Assembly: GCA_001797335.1 (NCBI GenBank) | Contig: MGPE01000009.1 | Location: 4,090-68,089 of the forward strand | From: Deltaproteobacteria bacterium GWA2_38_16 | GTDB taxonomy: Bacteria > Bdellovibrionota > JACOXK01 > 2-02-FULL-40-11 | Direction of reading: 5' to 3' | Length of the DNA: 64,000 nucleotides | In this document: positions 19,352 to 28,419 of the stretch, one piece after another | Position numbering within the stretch: position 1 is the stretch's first letter | Layout: every line of letters begins with the position of its first letter | Translations under genes and position numbers: made by a program | Notes under the pieces: model-generated | Told to the model about the DNA's origin: nothing | Seen by the model: the letters and a program-made list of their open reading frames with translations, nothing else | The model's database searches: none

Positions 19352-20065
19352 CTAAAATCTTAAATTATTAATCAACTGAATTTTATCCCTATCTACATAT
19401 AAAATTTTATTACACATACTATTAATTAAATTAATATCATGCGAAACAAATAAGATAGTTTTGTGATTACGATATGAATTCATGATTTCTAAAATACATT
19501 TTTTTTGAAAATTTTCATCTCCAACAGCCAATACTTCATCAGCAATCAAAATGTCATAATCTACATGGATTGCTACAGAAAATGCTAAGCGCATAACCAT
19601 ACCTGATGAGTAATACTTAATCTTTGTATCGATAAACTTTCCAATTTCAGAAAAATCTACCATTTTAAGAAAATGTTTCTGAATTTCTCTTTTTTTCATC
19701 CCCAAAATAGCCCCATAAAGAAATACATTTTCTCTTCCAGTAAGCTCAGGATGAAATCCCGCTCCTAATTCTAAAAGAGGAGAAATCTTACCTTTTACAA
19801 ATATTCTACCTTGATTTGGTTTTAAAATATTACATATTAATTTTAAAATTGTACTCTTTCCACAACCATTGGGACCAGTAATTCCAACAAAATCTCCTTT
19901 AAAAATAGAAAAATTAAGATCCGTAAACACATTATAAACCTGGGAATTTTTCTTTTTAAGAAATTTCGGAAAAGAAACAATCATTTCTTGAAATGTTAAA
20001 TTTTTCTCAAAGTTTACTTTAAAAAATTTTTCAACTGACTCAAATTTAATAATAGATTCTTGCAT
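19352..20065 (-). CDS. wzt: O-antigen/polysaccharide ABC transporter ATPase (Wzt-like)
   Basis: ATPase partner of the upstream permease, energising export of an undecaprenyl-linked glycan. Walker A GPNGCGKST at about residues 64-72, signature YSSGM at 152-156, and Walker B ILIADE at 172-177. Only about 237 residues, so it lacks the C-terminal carbohydrate-binding domain that some Wzt proteins use to recognise a capped chain terminus. ATG 20065 is preferred to TTG 20083, which would overlap the permease by 17 bp. Confidence 0.88.
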   Translation of the reverse strand: MQESIIKFESVEKFFKVNFEKNLTFQEMIVSFPKFLKKKNSQVYNVFTDLNFSIFKGDFVGITGPNGCGKSTILKLICNILKPNQGRIFVKGKISPLLELGAGFHPELTGRENVFLYGAILGMKKREIQKHFLKMVDFSEIGKFIDTKIKYYSSGMVMRLAFSVAIHVDYDILIADEVLAVGDENFQKKCILEIMNSYRNHKTILFVSHDINLINSMCNKILYVDRDKIQLINNLRF

Positions 20066-20066
20066 T

Positions 20067-20843
20067 TTATGCTCTTTCAACAAATTCCCATTCTTTTCTT
20101 TTAAAAAGGAAATATGAAATATACATGACTAAGAAAGAAAAAAAGCACACATAGAACACATGGCCATTAAACTCAAAATTATTAAAAATAATAACTTGAT
20201 GATAAAGATGGATGATTAAAGCAAATGGATTTAATAAATATAAGGTTCGATATTTTTGTGGAACTGCTTCAAGATGATATGCGATAGGGCACAGAAAAAA
20301 CAAGAACTGAAAAACAACATTTAATATTAAGGGAACGTCCTTCAAATAAACCATTAACATACTAAATAAAAAAGAACTTCCTAGGATTAAAAAAAACTGG
20401 ACCATCATTAAAAATGGTAAAATAAAATAATAACTTGAAATATGAATATGAGTAAAACAAATAATTGCTATTAACAGTATTGTCATAGAAATTAAGAAAT
20501 GAATAAATTGACCTACTGCTATTGCAATGGGGAAAATCTCTCGCGGAAAGTACACTTTGTTAAGCAAGTGAAAATTATGAACTATTGATTCCGATGAATT
20601 GGTAATTGCAGTTGTGAAAAAAATCCAAGGGATAAGACCGCTTAATAAATAAATGACATAGTGATCAATTTGAACCTTAAAAACATATTTAAAAACAAAC
20701 GTATAGGTAACAACAAGACTTAAAGGATGTAAAATAGTCCAAAAGAATCCAAGATATGAAGATTTATAACGATCCTTTAGATCTCTAACAACAAAACCTT
20801 CGATAACACCATAATATGAAATAATATTTTCAAATAATTGCAT
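20067..20843 (-). CDS. wzm: O-antigen/polysaccharide ABC transporter permease (Wzm-like, ABC-2)
   Basis: 258-residue inner-membrane permease with six predicted helices. The N-terminal RDLKDRYKSSYLGFFWTILH is the hallmark of ABC-2 polysaccharide permeases, and PIAYHLEAVP sits before the last helices as in Wzm/TagG. It lies directly upstream of the ATPase in one operon. Confidence 0.9.
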   Translation of the reverse strand: MQLFENIISYYGVIEGFVVRDLKDRYKSSYLGFFWTILHPLSLVVTYTFVFKYVFKVQIDHYVIYLLSGLIPWIFFTTAITNSSESIVHNFHLLNKVYFPREIFPIAIAVGQFIHFLISMTILLIAIICFTHIHISSYYFILPFLMMVQFFLILGSSFLFSMLMVYLKDVPLILNVVFQFLFFLCPIAYHLEAVPQKYRTLYLLNPFALIIHLYHQVIIFNNFEFNGHVFYVCFFSFLVMYISYFLFKRKEWEFVERA

Positions 20844-20887
20844 TTTAAATACAAGATTTTAAAGAATAAACAAAATTTTCTCTGCAC

Positions 20888-21187
20888 CTACATAGGCTTG
20901 TATTGTAAATTTAACCTATCTACCACACGAACATAAATGGGCATAACAGTTTTAGAAAGATACCGATTTCGCTGAAAAAAGAAAAATAAAGAAAGAGCAA
21001 ATTTATTTTTTTTTAGAGCATAAAATAAATGCTGACGACTTGTCAAACTCATCTCTTGATAAGATTTAGTAGAGGCATCTATTCGCTCTTGTAATGTCTC
21101 AATGGTCTGAATCATATTTTGCTGCATATAAACCAGTTTTTCTTCATAATATTTAACTTTTTTCTCTAGTTCTTCAATAGTTGCCAT
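20888..21187 (-). CDS. Small coiled-coil protein of unknown function
   Basis: 99 residues. Residues 1-45 (MATIEELEKKVKYYEEKLVY onward) predict a coiled coil. A basic/hydrophobic patch, ALSLFFFFQRNRYLSKTV, follows, which could lie on a membrane surface. The start overlaps the end of the large glycosyltransferase gene by 22 bp, so it is probably co-translated with it. A role as a length ruler or scaffold for the glycosyltransferase would fit, but that is speculation. No family recognised. Confidence 0.55.
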   Translation of the reverse strand: MATIEELEKKVKYYEEKLVYMQQNMIQTIETLQERIDASTKSYQEMSLTSRQHLFYALKKNKFALSLFFFFQRNRYLSKTVMPIYVRVVDRLNLQYKPM

Positions 21188-23433
21188 ATTTTATTCCTTT
21201 CTTCGCAATAAATCATGTTAACTTGTGGATTAACATATGAAACCACCGTTGCAATGTTACTTGTAACATGCATCAGATAATGACTTTTTGCCAAGAGTAA
21301 CATATCTATTATAACTTGTTCTGCTAAACGAGTATCCCAATTATTGGGATCTAATGCCAACCTATGCTGAATTTGATGCCCATCGCATAATTGTTCTTCT
21401 CTGGATAATAAAGAAAAATGAGCATCTTGCTCAAGCGTTGTTCGAGGCACTACACTTACAAAAGTAAGATTTCTACCAAAGTGTTTTTGAAAAAGCTGAA
21501 TAGTAGCCTCATGATCAGTAGCGAGAAAAACCACACAATTATTATTTGAAAAATCTTTAGCTTTTATAAGTCTATGAATTTTATCAATATATAAATTAAC
21601 ATCAGGCATGGTTTTATTAATCTGCTCCATGGCATGACTGGGATGGCGAACATGTGCTGCTATGACAATCTTATTGGTAAAATATTGCTGAGAAAAACAT
21701 TCCACCTCATTCAAAATACTTTCTCTAATTCTAACATATTTTCTAAAATAAAAATGGTACCAATTGCGCCATTCTTGAAAATCTTTTCTCTTATACAACT
21801 CATACGCCTGGATATATGTTAATAAAGGTTCTCGTTTCTCATTAAAATCATCCACTAAAACTCCATCTGCATAAAGCCCTTCATCAGAATTATATACATC
21901 TTCACTTATATCTACAAAAGGAAGTGGTTTAAATAATTTTAGCCAAATATTTCCATCTTCAGGCTTTCCATAACAAAAACTTTTTATTCCTTGTCCGTAA
22001 ATTTTTTTGATTTGAGTAGGTCGCCAGTCAGGCAATACAATAGCTTTGGGATCTTCGTATAACTCCCAGACAAGATAAGACATAAATCTATTAAATAAAG
22101 AGAAAAAACCTCCATCATGTCCTGGAATAATTACTTTTTTGGGTTTATTTGTAATTTTCTTGCAATTTTCTCTAGAATGACTTTCCTGAATATCATAAAT
22201 TTTAGTTTTTCCCTGGAGAAATAAATATTTTGAATACAGTTTTTTATTATTAGTTACAAGTTTATCATCATCAATTCTATTGTGTTCCCCAAGTTCTATG
22301 GTGCATGGAGCAATAAGAGTCAGGTATTTTCTCTTTAAAAATTTATAAGAAAAATTTTTTGCCCATTCTTTTCGTTGCGCGATTAAATCATCTTTATAAA
22401 GAGCATGACGATTTTGATAACATACCTTTAAAGTAGAAATAATATCATCCAGAAAGGGTTTAAATTGAACTCCACTATATGTACCAAAAGACAGATGCTT
22501 ACAATGAATTTGAGAATAATAAGCCGATACAGGAATATCACACACTACGGGTTGTACTATTCCAGATTGACAAATTTCTTCTTGAGCAAATGCATGCGCA
22601 ACAAGGAGAGGCTTGCCCAAGGCCAATGCTTCTCGAGGAATAATTGAATAACCCTCCCCACCACCTAAAGCAACATAACAATCAATGGAATCTAAATCAT
22701 CATAATACTCTTCTTTTCGATTATAGTGCCCCGTTGAAATAGAAATGCTGGATGTTTTACTAAATTTTTTATTAGAGAAATATTTTTGATAATAACTTTG
22801 CTCCAAATATCCTGAAAAACGCAGCGTTAGCTGGACATGCGCGCTATCAAGTGGAAATGCTTTTAAAAAAGCTTCTGTCAGTAAATGAAAATTTTTTCTT
22901 TCCTCTAAAAAACCAATTGATCCAAAAGTAAATTTTTTAGAAAAAAATCTTGGTTTTCTATCTATAAGCACCGCTAAATCTAGTGCCAAAGGTAAATAAA
23001 AAATTGGTTTTGAAATACCAGAATTTTTAAATATCGGGATAAGACACTCGGAAGGTACAAGTACGGCGTCAAAATAGTTTTCTATAATAGCTACCCATTC
23101 GGAAGGTATTTTTGTGGATTCAAAGACACAATAGGCTAGTTTTATAACGGAATCTGGAATTTTTGTATAATTAGCATCGCCGATACCATTCCATAAGACG
23201 TCTGTGAAAATAGATATACCTTCTTTCAATGAATAACTATGCAAGTTTTGTGAAGAAATAATATTTACATTTTTAGGAAGCCCTTTCAGATTACTTTCAG
23301 GCCGGGTATTAATGAAGTTTAACTTGTTAATAAATTGATCATTAGTAGAAATTAAATCAATAAAAGATCTACTATGCTGGCCAATACTGGTTATAGCATC
23401 AAACTTTCCAACTACATTGATACAATAATCCAT
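21166..23433 (-). CDS. Two-domain glycosyltransferase: GT4-like plus fucosyltransferase-like
   Basis: 755 residues. The N-terminal half (about 1-370) is a GT4-type GT-B fold: FTFGSIGFLEERKNFHLLTE begins the donor domain and GGGEGYSIIPREALALGKP is the EX7E-type motif. The C-terminal part (about 430-755) resembles the GT23/NodZ/FUT8 fucosyltransferase fold: IPGHDGGFFSLFNRF near its start, an H-x-R motif in IAAHVRHPSH, VFLATDHEATIQLFQKHFG, and a late AKSHYLMHVTSNIATVVSYV. This suggests one polypeptide adding two sugars in succession. The C-terminal assignment is by motif pattern only and could be another GT-B family. Confidence 0.65.
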   Translation of the reverse strand: MDYCINVVGKFDAITSIGQHSRSFIDLISTNDQFINKLNFINTRPESNLKGLPKNVNIISSQNLHSYSLKEGISIFTDVLWNGIGDANYTKIPDSVIKLAYCVFESTKIPSEWVAIIENYFDAVLVPSECLIPIFKNSGISKPIFYLPLALDLAVLIDRKPRFFSKKFTFGSIGFLEERKNFHLLTEAFLKAFPLDSAHVQLTLRFSGYLEQSYYQKYFSNKKFSKTSSISISTGHYNRKEEYYDDLDSIDCYVALGGGEGYSIIPREALALGKPLLVAHAFAQEEICQSGIVQPVVCDIPVSAYYSQIHCKHLSFGTYSGVQFKPFLDDIISTLKVCYQNRHALYKDDLIAQRKEWAKNFSYKFLKRKYLTLIAPCTIELGEHNRIDDDKLVTNNKKLYSKYLFLQGKTKIYDIQESHSRENCKKITNKPKKVIIPGHDGGFFSLFNRFMSYLVWELYEDPKAIVLPDWRPTQIKKIYGQGIKSFCYGKPEDGNIWLKLFKPLPFVDISEDVYNSDEGLYADGVLVDDFNEKREPLLTYIQAYELYKRKDFQEWRNWYHFYFRKYVRIRESILNEVECFSQQYFTNKIVIAAHVRHPSHAMEQINKTMPDVNLYIDKIHRLIKAKDFSNNNCVVFLATDHEATIQLFQKHFGRNLTFVSVVPRTTLEQDAHFSLLSREEQLCDGHQIQHRLALDPNNWDTRLAEQVIIDMLLLAKSHYLMHVTSNIATVVSYVNPQVNMIYCEERNKIWQLLKN

Positions 23434-23456
23434 ATTATATCACATCTAACTAATCA

Positions 23457-24446
23457 TCATAACATATTCTTAAAATATAATAATATACGTCCTATGCCTT
23501 CTTCTAAATTTATACTTGGACTAAAACCTAATTCTTTTTGAAGCGCCACATCCCCGCCTCTCGCAAATACACCTTCAGGCATTTCTGACATTCCTGAAAT
23601 AATTGGATCATGGTATCCTAATAATTTTATCACCACTTTTGAAAAGTGGACAAAAGACGTTAAAATACCCGTTGATAGATTTATAGCTCTTCCATTATTT
23701 ATTTTATCTTTTGTAATCAAGATACCTCTCACACAGTCATCAATATGAATAAAATCCCTCATCTGATAACCAGATCCCCAAACTTTAAATAATTTTTGTT
23801 GCTTGTTTTGAAGCTCCAATGCACGCAAACATAATGAAGGTACTGGATATGACCAATCTTGATCTTCCCCATATCCAGAAAAAGGTCTATAGATCACACT
23901 CTTTAAATCATGCCTTTCATAAGCCAAGTGGGCTAGAAATTCTCCTGTTAACTTAGCCCAACCATAGGTTAAATCAGGAACACCAATAGTTTGAGAAAAA
24001 TTAATATCATCTTCTTTTAAAAGACGAAAATTATCTTTCTCTTGAAGTTTTATTGGATAGGCTGCGCTTGAGCTAAAATAAATAGTTTTTGGAATTTTAT
24101 TTTGTTTAGCCCATTGCCAATAAGCCGAATCTATAGACAAATCCTCGGCTATGGCCAACGGATTTTTTTCTATCATCATTCTTCCACCCACAACAGCCGC
24201 TAAATGATACACCTCATCAAAGTATTCATTAGCGCATTGTACAAAAAAATTCCGACAATCCTCTTGATAAAAAACAAAATTATGAAAATCGAGTGGATTA
24301 AATTGATACCATCCTTCTTGAGGATGCTTCCCTCCACATTCTTTCATCAAATTATCTACACAAACAACATCATAACCTTTTTCCAAAAAAATCTTACAAA
24401 AGCGCCGTCCAACAAATCCTGCACCCCCTGTTATAAGAACTCTCAT
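23457..24446 (-). CDS. NAD-dependent nucleotide-sugar epimerase/dehydratase (extended SDR)
   Basis: 329 residues. NAD-binding GGAGFVGR lies at residues 7-14, and the catalytic Tyr/Lys pair is in LTYGWAKLTGE. SSAAYP precedes it, and MRDFIHIDDCVRGI is a common epimerase stretch. It probably interconverts a nucleotide sugar for the neighbouring glycosyltransferases; the GDP-sugar epimerase/reductase subgroup is plausible but not provable here. It overlaps the upstream GT4 gene by 4 bp. Confidence 0.8.
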   Translation of the reverse strand: MRVLITGGAGFVGRRFCKIFLEKGYDVVCVDNLMKECGGKHPQEGWYQFNPLDFHNFVFYQEDCRNFFVQCANEYFDEVYHLAAVVGGRMMIEKNPLAIAEDLSIDSAYWQWAKQNKIPKTIYFSSSAAYPIKLQEKDNFRLLKEDDINFSQTIGVPDLTYGWAKLTGEFLAHLAYERHDLKSVIYRPFSGYGEDQDWSYPVPSLCLRALELQNKQQKLFKVWGSGYQMRDFIHIDDCVRGILITKDKINNGRAINLSTGILTSFVHFSKVVIKLLGYHDPIISGMSEMPEGVFARGGDVALQKELGFSPSINLEEGIGRILLYFKNML

Positions 24447-25555
24447 GATTGTACTACCTTTTCATAAATTTTTACGGTCTGCAAAGCACAATTTTCCCAA
24501 GAAAATTGTTTTGCTCTTATATACCCTTTTTCAATTAAACGTTGACGAAGGCTAGAATCATTTAAAACTTGCCACATTCCATCTGCTATATCTTCCACAT
24601 CCTCTGGATCTACAAAATAAGCGGCATCCCCTGAAATTTCTTTTGGGGCACTACAATTTGAAGCTACCACAGGAGTTCCACATGACATTGCTTCTAAAAG
24701 TGGCAAACCAAAGCCTTCTATCAGTGAAGGAAAGACAAAAAGAGAAGCCTTTTCATAAAAAGACTTAAGTTGTGAAAATGAAGGATTTTCAATAAACATA
24801 ATATGCTGTTTCAAACCTAATTCTTTAACTTTTTCTATAATTTTAGAATAATAAGTTCCCTTCATGCCTACAAGATAAAGAAGATGCCCTAAGCCTTTTT
24901 TATTTACAAGAAAATGATATGCTTGAATAAGACGAATCAAATTCTTATGGGAAGCGGTTCTTCCTACCCACAAAATATAACTTTGAGACATAGAGGGTAA
25001 AAATTTCGGGGGACTCAACATAAAAGATGGGAGACCATTATAAATTACTTTAATTTTTCCCTCCGGAATTCTTATGTGCTCTAAGATATCTGTTTTAGAA
25101 GTTTCTGAAACGGTAATCACATAGGAGGATTGCATTGCTCCTCTTCTAATAGCTCCTTGCCAAAATTTTCTATCATAAAACGCTGTAACTGAAGAAGCTG
25201 CTTTAAAAGAAATGGCATCATGAACAGTAATTACAAAAGGACAGGGCACAAATAAAACTCCCTGATTTGCTGGAAAATGTAATACATCGATATTAAATTG
25301 TTTTAAAAATGAATAAAAAAAAAGATTTCTCCAAAGTAGGGTCAACTTCAAATATTGATGAGAAACGGGGCATTTAACATAACAAAAATTTGGTGCAGAA
25401 ACCCCATAGTAGTCTCCTGCATCATGATGAACAAAAATCGTATATTGGTTTTGTTGATCAATAGCAGCTAAGGCAGAAATAAGTTCTTTTGTATATATCT
25501 GGAGGCCTCCTGTATCACCAATCCTCATTCCTAAAGTATCAATCCCGATATGCAT
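24443..25555 (-). CDS. Glycosyltransferase family 4
   Basis: 370 residues from ATG 25555 (MHIGIDTLGMRIGDTGGLQI), a typical GT4 mannosyltransferase-like start with a GGLQIY loop. The donor domain has YILWVGRTASHKNLIRLIQA and SLIEGFGLPLLEAMSCGTPV (EX7E). An in-frame extension to 25588 would add MFSCSLLWLYC, but this is a shifted reading of a leftover gene end (see 25539-25604), so the shorter start is chosen. Forms an operon with the epimerase. Confidence 0.88.
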   Translation of the reverse strand: MHIGIDTLGMRIGDTGGLQIYTKELISALAAIDQQNQYTIFVHHDAGDYYGVSAPNFCYVKCPVSHQYLKLTLLWRNLFFYSFLKQFNIDVLHFPANQGVLFVPCPFVITVHDAISFKAASSVTAFYDRKFWQGAIRRGAMQSSYVITVSETSKTDILEHIRIPEGKIKVIYNGLPSFMLSPPKFLPSMSQSYILWVGRTASHKNLIRLIQAYHFLVNKKGLGHLLYLVGMKGTYYSKIIEKVKELGLKQHIMFIENPSFSQLKSFYEKASLFVFPSLIEGFGLPLLEAMSCGTPVVASNCSAPKEISGDAAYFVDPEDVEDIADGMWQVLNDSSLRQRLIEKGYIRAKQFSWENCALQTVKIYEKVVQS

Positions 25556-25604
25556 ACAGTAAAGCCATAGCAGAGAGCAAGAAAACACCCAAGATGAAAA
25601 TAAT
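25539..25604 (-). pseudogene. 3' remnant of a second copy of the membrane protein gene at 26850
   Basis: On the minus strand this stretch reads IFILGVFLLSAMALLYAYRD then stop. The true C-terminus of the 26850-28379 protein reads TFVLGVFSLSAIALPYAYRN then KG. Only about 20 codons survive, overlapping the start of the GT4 gene, just after the stop codon of the ATPase gene. It indicates that another membrane-protein/GT4 gene pair once stood here. Confidence 0.7.
25545..25604. repeat. 60-bp direct repeat, left copy, flanking the DUF4143 ATPase gene
   Basis: Matches 26862-26921 at about 50 of 60 positions by eye, including ATAGCAGAGAGC and AGAAAACACCCAA. Covers a gene 3' end plus the ATG region of a GT4 gene. 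Confidence 0.8.
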
Positions 25605-26785
25605 TAAAAAATATGCCCTTTAAAAAGTTTTTCTAAAAATGTTAAAATGGGCAACACTTGTAAATCATGATAGGTTAAGATTTCTTTTCCCATATATACT
25701 CCATAAGCCTTAATGATATTAATCCCTTTTCGTCCCTGTAGAGATAAGATAGGCTTAAACCATTCTGATTTCCACTTTTTACTATATTTTACTTCAATAC
25801 AGATAATTTCAGCTGGTTTATTTATCTTTTGTTTTGTTAATTCTATAATAAAATCAATTTCACTCCCTTGAGTTGTCCGATAAAAAAAAAGTCCCCGATG
25901 TTTCTTACTATATTCATTATAAACTCTAAGTTCATGAAAAAAAATTGTCTCTAATGCCGTACCTGCCCATATTTCATCCATCGGTTCATACACAAGGTTT
26001 GAAGCTGCCCGGGCAACACCAGGATCAAACCAGTAAAACTTAGAATGTGTTACTTCGCGAACTTTAAGATTCGGTCTATAGGAAGATAAAAAATGTCCCA
26101 AAAGAGTATCACTTAATATGCCAAAATAATTATCTACATTACTCCTTGAAATCATTGCATCTCGTGAAATATTAGAGGCATTGATCTGCTGACCATTGAG
26201 TTTACCTGCCACTTCTAAAAATCTTAAAAATGGGTCTAGTTTTCTCACTACCCCTTCTTCTTTAATTTCTTCTTTTATATAGGTATGAACATAGGTCTGT
26301 AAGGTTTCAGCTGCATCTTCTGGATAAAGATGTACAAGGGGTAATAAACCATATTGAATGGCTCGACCAAGATTATATTGATGACCTAATTCACCGTAAG
26401 AAAATTGTTCCATATTTTTTGTCAGTGCACGTCCAGCCAATAAATTAGCTCCCTCTCGCTTCAGTTTACGGGCAGACGAACCACTTAAAGCAAATTTTAA
26501 ATGCCGCTCTTCCATAAGGCGATGTACCTCATCCAAGAGGCGAGGCACTTTTTGTACTTCATCGATCCATATCCATTCAGGAGGATTATTCCCAATAAGA
26601 GATTCTAATTCCTCAGGATGAGCACTAAGACGAACTTGAAGGTCTGTTTTCAATAAATCAAATCTTTGAGCATTCAACAAAGCGTGGTCAAGCCAGGTAC
26701 TTTTTCCTACTCCCCTGGGACCAAATAAAAAAAAGGACCTATTGGGCACTGTCAAAAGACGAGAGATAGAATGCAGTTTCTTCAT
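25604..26785 (-). CDS. AAA+ ATPase with DUF4143 domain
   Basis: 393 residues. Walker A FGPRGVGKST lies at about residues 22-31, Walker B-like WIWIDEVQKVPRLLDEVHR is near 70-90, and the sensor stretch FALSGSSARKLKREGANLLA follows. The C-terminal DUF4143 part contains KFYWFDPGVARA and a nuclease-like SEIDFIIELTKQ...IEVKYSKKW pattern. Function of this widespread family is not established; it is often patchily distributed. It interrupts a polysaccharide operon and is flanked by 60-bp direct repeats. A TATAAT lies at 26805-26800 on its strand. Confidence 0.85.
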   Translation of the reverse strand: MKKLHSISRLLTVPNRSFFLFGPRGVGKSTWLDHALLNAQRFDLLKTDLQVRLSAHPEELESLIGNNPPEWIWIDEVQKVPRLLDEVHRLMEERHLKFALSGSSARKLKREGANLLAGRALTKNMEQFSYGELGHQYNLGRAIQYGLLPLVHLYPEDAAETLQTYVHTYIKEEIKEEGVVRKLDPFLRFLEVAGKLNGQQINASNISRDAMISRSNVDNYFGILSDTLLGHFLSSYRPNLKVREVTHSKFYWFDPGVARAASNLVYEPMDEIWAGTALETIFFHELRVYNEYSKKHRGLFFYRTTQGSEIDFIIELTKQKINKPAEIICIEVKYSKKWKSEWFKPILSLQGRKGINIIKAYGVYMGKEILTYHDLQVLPILTFLEKLFKGHIF

Positions 26786-26849
26786 AATTGCATTTTAACA
26801 TTATAATATAAAAATGCAATGCAAATTTACATCATAGCATAAAAATGCA

Positions 26850-28379
26850 TTAACCCTTGTTCCGATACGCATAGGGTAAGGCGATAGCAGAGAGCGAGAA
26901 AACACCCAAAACAAAAGTAAAGAGAATAAGTCGAAAGGTAAACCTTTCCCTAGGATAAACATAAATAGCCTTAACAAACCAAAGATTAAAAATGTTATCA
27001 TCTGCATTTTTATCTAACACTTCTTTTAAAGCCGTTTTATCAATAATTTCTGTATTTCTGGCATATAATTTTTTCAAACTATCCTCTGAAACATGCCTCC
27101 ATTCAAATGTTTTCATCCGTTTCAAAAAATAGGGAATCCCCTTCCCTAATTGATAAATCGCATTTAATTTTGGATCGTTATAGTAACGAACCGCGTCTAG
27201 CTTATGATAAAAATATTGGGGTAAATCATACCTATAATTAGTCATATGTACATAATAAGTATAGCCTACTAATACTCCAACCATTTGAAATAGTATCCCT
27301 ATAGACACCAAAATAGAGCAGATATATTTAATATATCGATTTAAAAAATTAAAGCTCTCTGCAAGAAATAATAAACAAAAAGGAATTATGACCAATAAAT
27401 ATCTGGGTCCCCAGACAGGATCTCCAGCAAAAAAACGAACATTGGCATAAAAAATAATATAGCTTGTACTTAGCAAGAAAATCGTCATAGCTTCCGTTTT
27501 AAATTTTTTATAGAAAAAGGGGAATAAAAAAACGCTCAAAAGTAAAATAGGATTAAAAATAAAAATACTTTTCCCAGGACTCAATAAAAGTCCTCGTAAA
27601 CCATTTAAAAATGGTTTTAAAGAAACCATTTCAAAATAGGCATTCGCCCACCAAGAAAAATTGGCCCATGTAATAGAAAGTTTAAAAAATAAAAAAATAA
27701 TGATGGGCATCAAAATAAAAGCCGGATATATAAATACTTTTTTAACATCGGCTTTTGTTTGAATGAGCAAAAAAATCCATGCTGGTAGTGTGAGTACAAA
27801 CGTATATCGGGTTATAAATCCTAGAATCATCATCATTAAAGAAATATAAAAATAACGATACAACTTTAATTTTTGAAATTTTAAGAGAAAATAAAATGTG
27901 GCCAATGCAAAAAAACCTTCCTGAACAGCATCATGCATGGATTTTGAATACACCCACACCATCGTTGAAAAAGCCAAGATAAAGGTCATTGTAAAACTTA
28001 TTTTTTTAGAATAATTGAGGAGCAGTAAAAGATTAAAAAAGAAAAGACATAGGCCTGCCGCAAAAAAAGCATTTAAAAAAGTACTAAAAAAGTGCCCTCC
28101 GTGTAAAATACCAGGCCCTAACCAATTTCCTAAAGCATAAAGAGGAATAAATCCAAATACCTGTCCCCAATGCATATTTGGAAATTGAGATAATCTAATC
28201 AGATCTTGCTCATGATATCCTGTATAACGAAAACCTTCTTGAAAATCAGGAGGACTTTTAATAACTAAAGATTGAGCTTGTTTATAACGCACCCATCCAT
28301 CTAGACAATCAAAATCACCCGCAGCTGTTAAAAGAAAACAAGAAAGCAAGAAAAGAAATAAGATAAGGTTACGTAACAT
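26850..28379 (-). CDS. Polytopic membrane glycosyltransferase-like protein (GT-C type)
   Basis: 509 residues, about ten to twelve membrane helices, with an early periplasmic loop rich in acidic and aromatic residues (GDFDCLDGWVRYKQAQSLV). Such architecture is typical of polyprenyl-phosphate-dependent glycosyltransferases (GT39/GT83-like). FFAGDPVWGPRYLLVIIPF is a conserved-looking late segment. ATG 28379 is preferred to TTG 28382. It follows FecR by about 40 bp and may be the last gene of that operon. The final residues YRNKG are read from what would be the start of a lost GT4 gene. Confidence 0.65.
   Translation of the reverse strand: MLRNLILFLFLLSCFLLTAAGDFDCLDGWVRYKQAQSLVIKSPPDFQEGFRYTGYHEQDLIRLSQFPNMHWGQVFGFIPLYALGNWLGPGILHGGHFFSTFLNAFFAAGLCLFFFNLLLLLNYSKKISFTMTFILAFSTMVWVYSKSMHDAVQEGFFALATFYFLLKFQKLKLYRYFYISLMMMILGFITRYTFVLTLPAWIFLLIQTKADVKKVFIYPAFILMPIIIFLFFKLSITWANFSWWANAYFEMVSLKPFLNGLRGLLLSPGKSIFIFNPILLLSVFLFPFFYKKFKTEAMTIFLLSTSYIIFYANVRFFAGDPVWGPRYLLVIIPFCLLFLAESFNFLNRYIKYICSILVSIGILFQMVGVLVGYTYYVHMTNYRYDLPQYFYHKLDAVRYYNDPKLNAIYQLGKGIPYFLKRMKTFEWRHVSEDSLKKLYARNTEIIDKTALKEVLDKNADDNIFNLWFVKAIYVYPRERFTFRLILFTFVLGVFSLSAIALPYAYRNKG
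26862..26921. repeat. 60-bp direct repeat, right copy, flanking the DUF4143 ATPase gene
   Basis: Partner of 25545-25604, 1317 bp away. Here the membrane-protein C-terminus is intact and only the first six codons (MRIGTR) of a GT4-like start remain. Confidence 0.8.
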
Positions 28380-28419
28380 CAAAAAAATTTAACCTAAAAC
28401 CAAGAACCTTAACTAAGCG

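Noticed and set aside
23434-23439. TATAAT immediately before the ATG of the 755-residue glycosyltransferase gene
   Set aside because: It touches the start codon with no room for a transcription start, so it cannot drive that start; taken as chance AT-rich sequence.
25604-26785. Insertion sequence or transposase
   Set aside because: The gene is a DUF4143 ATPase; the flanking repeats are direct, 60 bp and diverged, unlike IS target duplications or terminal inverted repeats.
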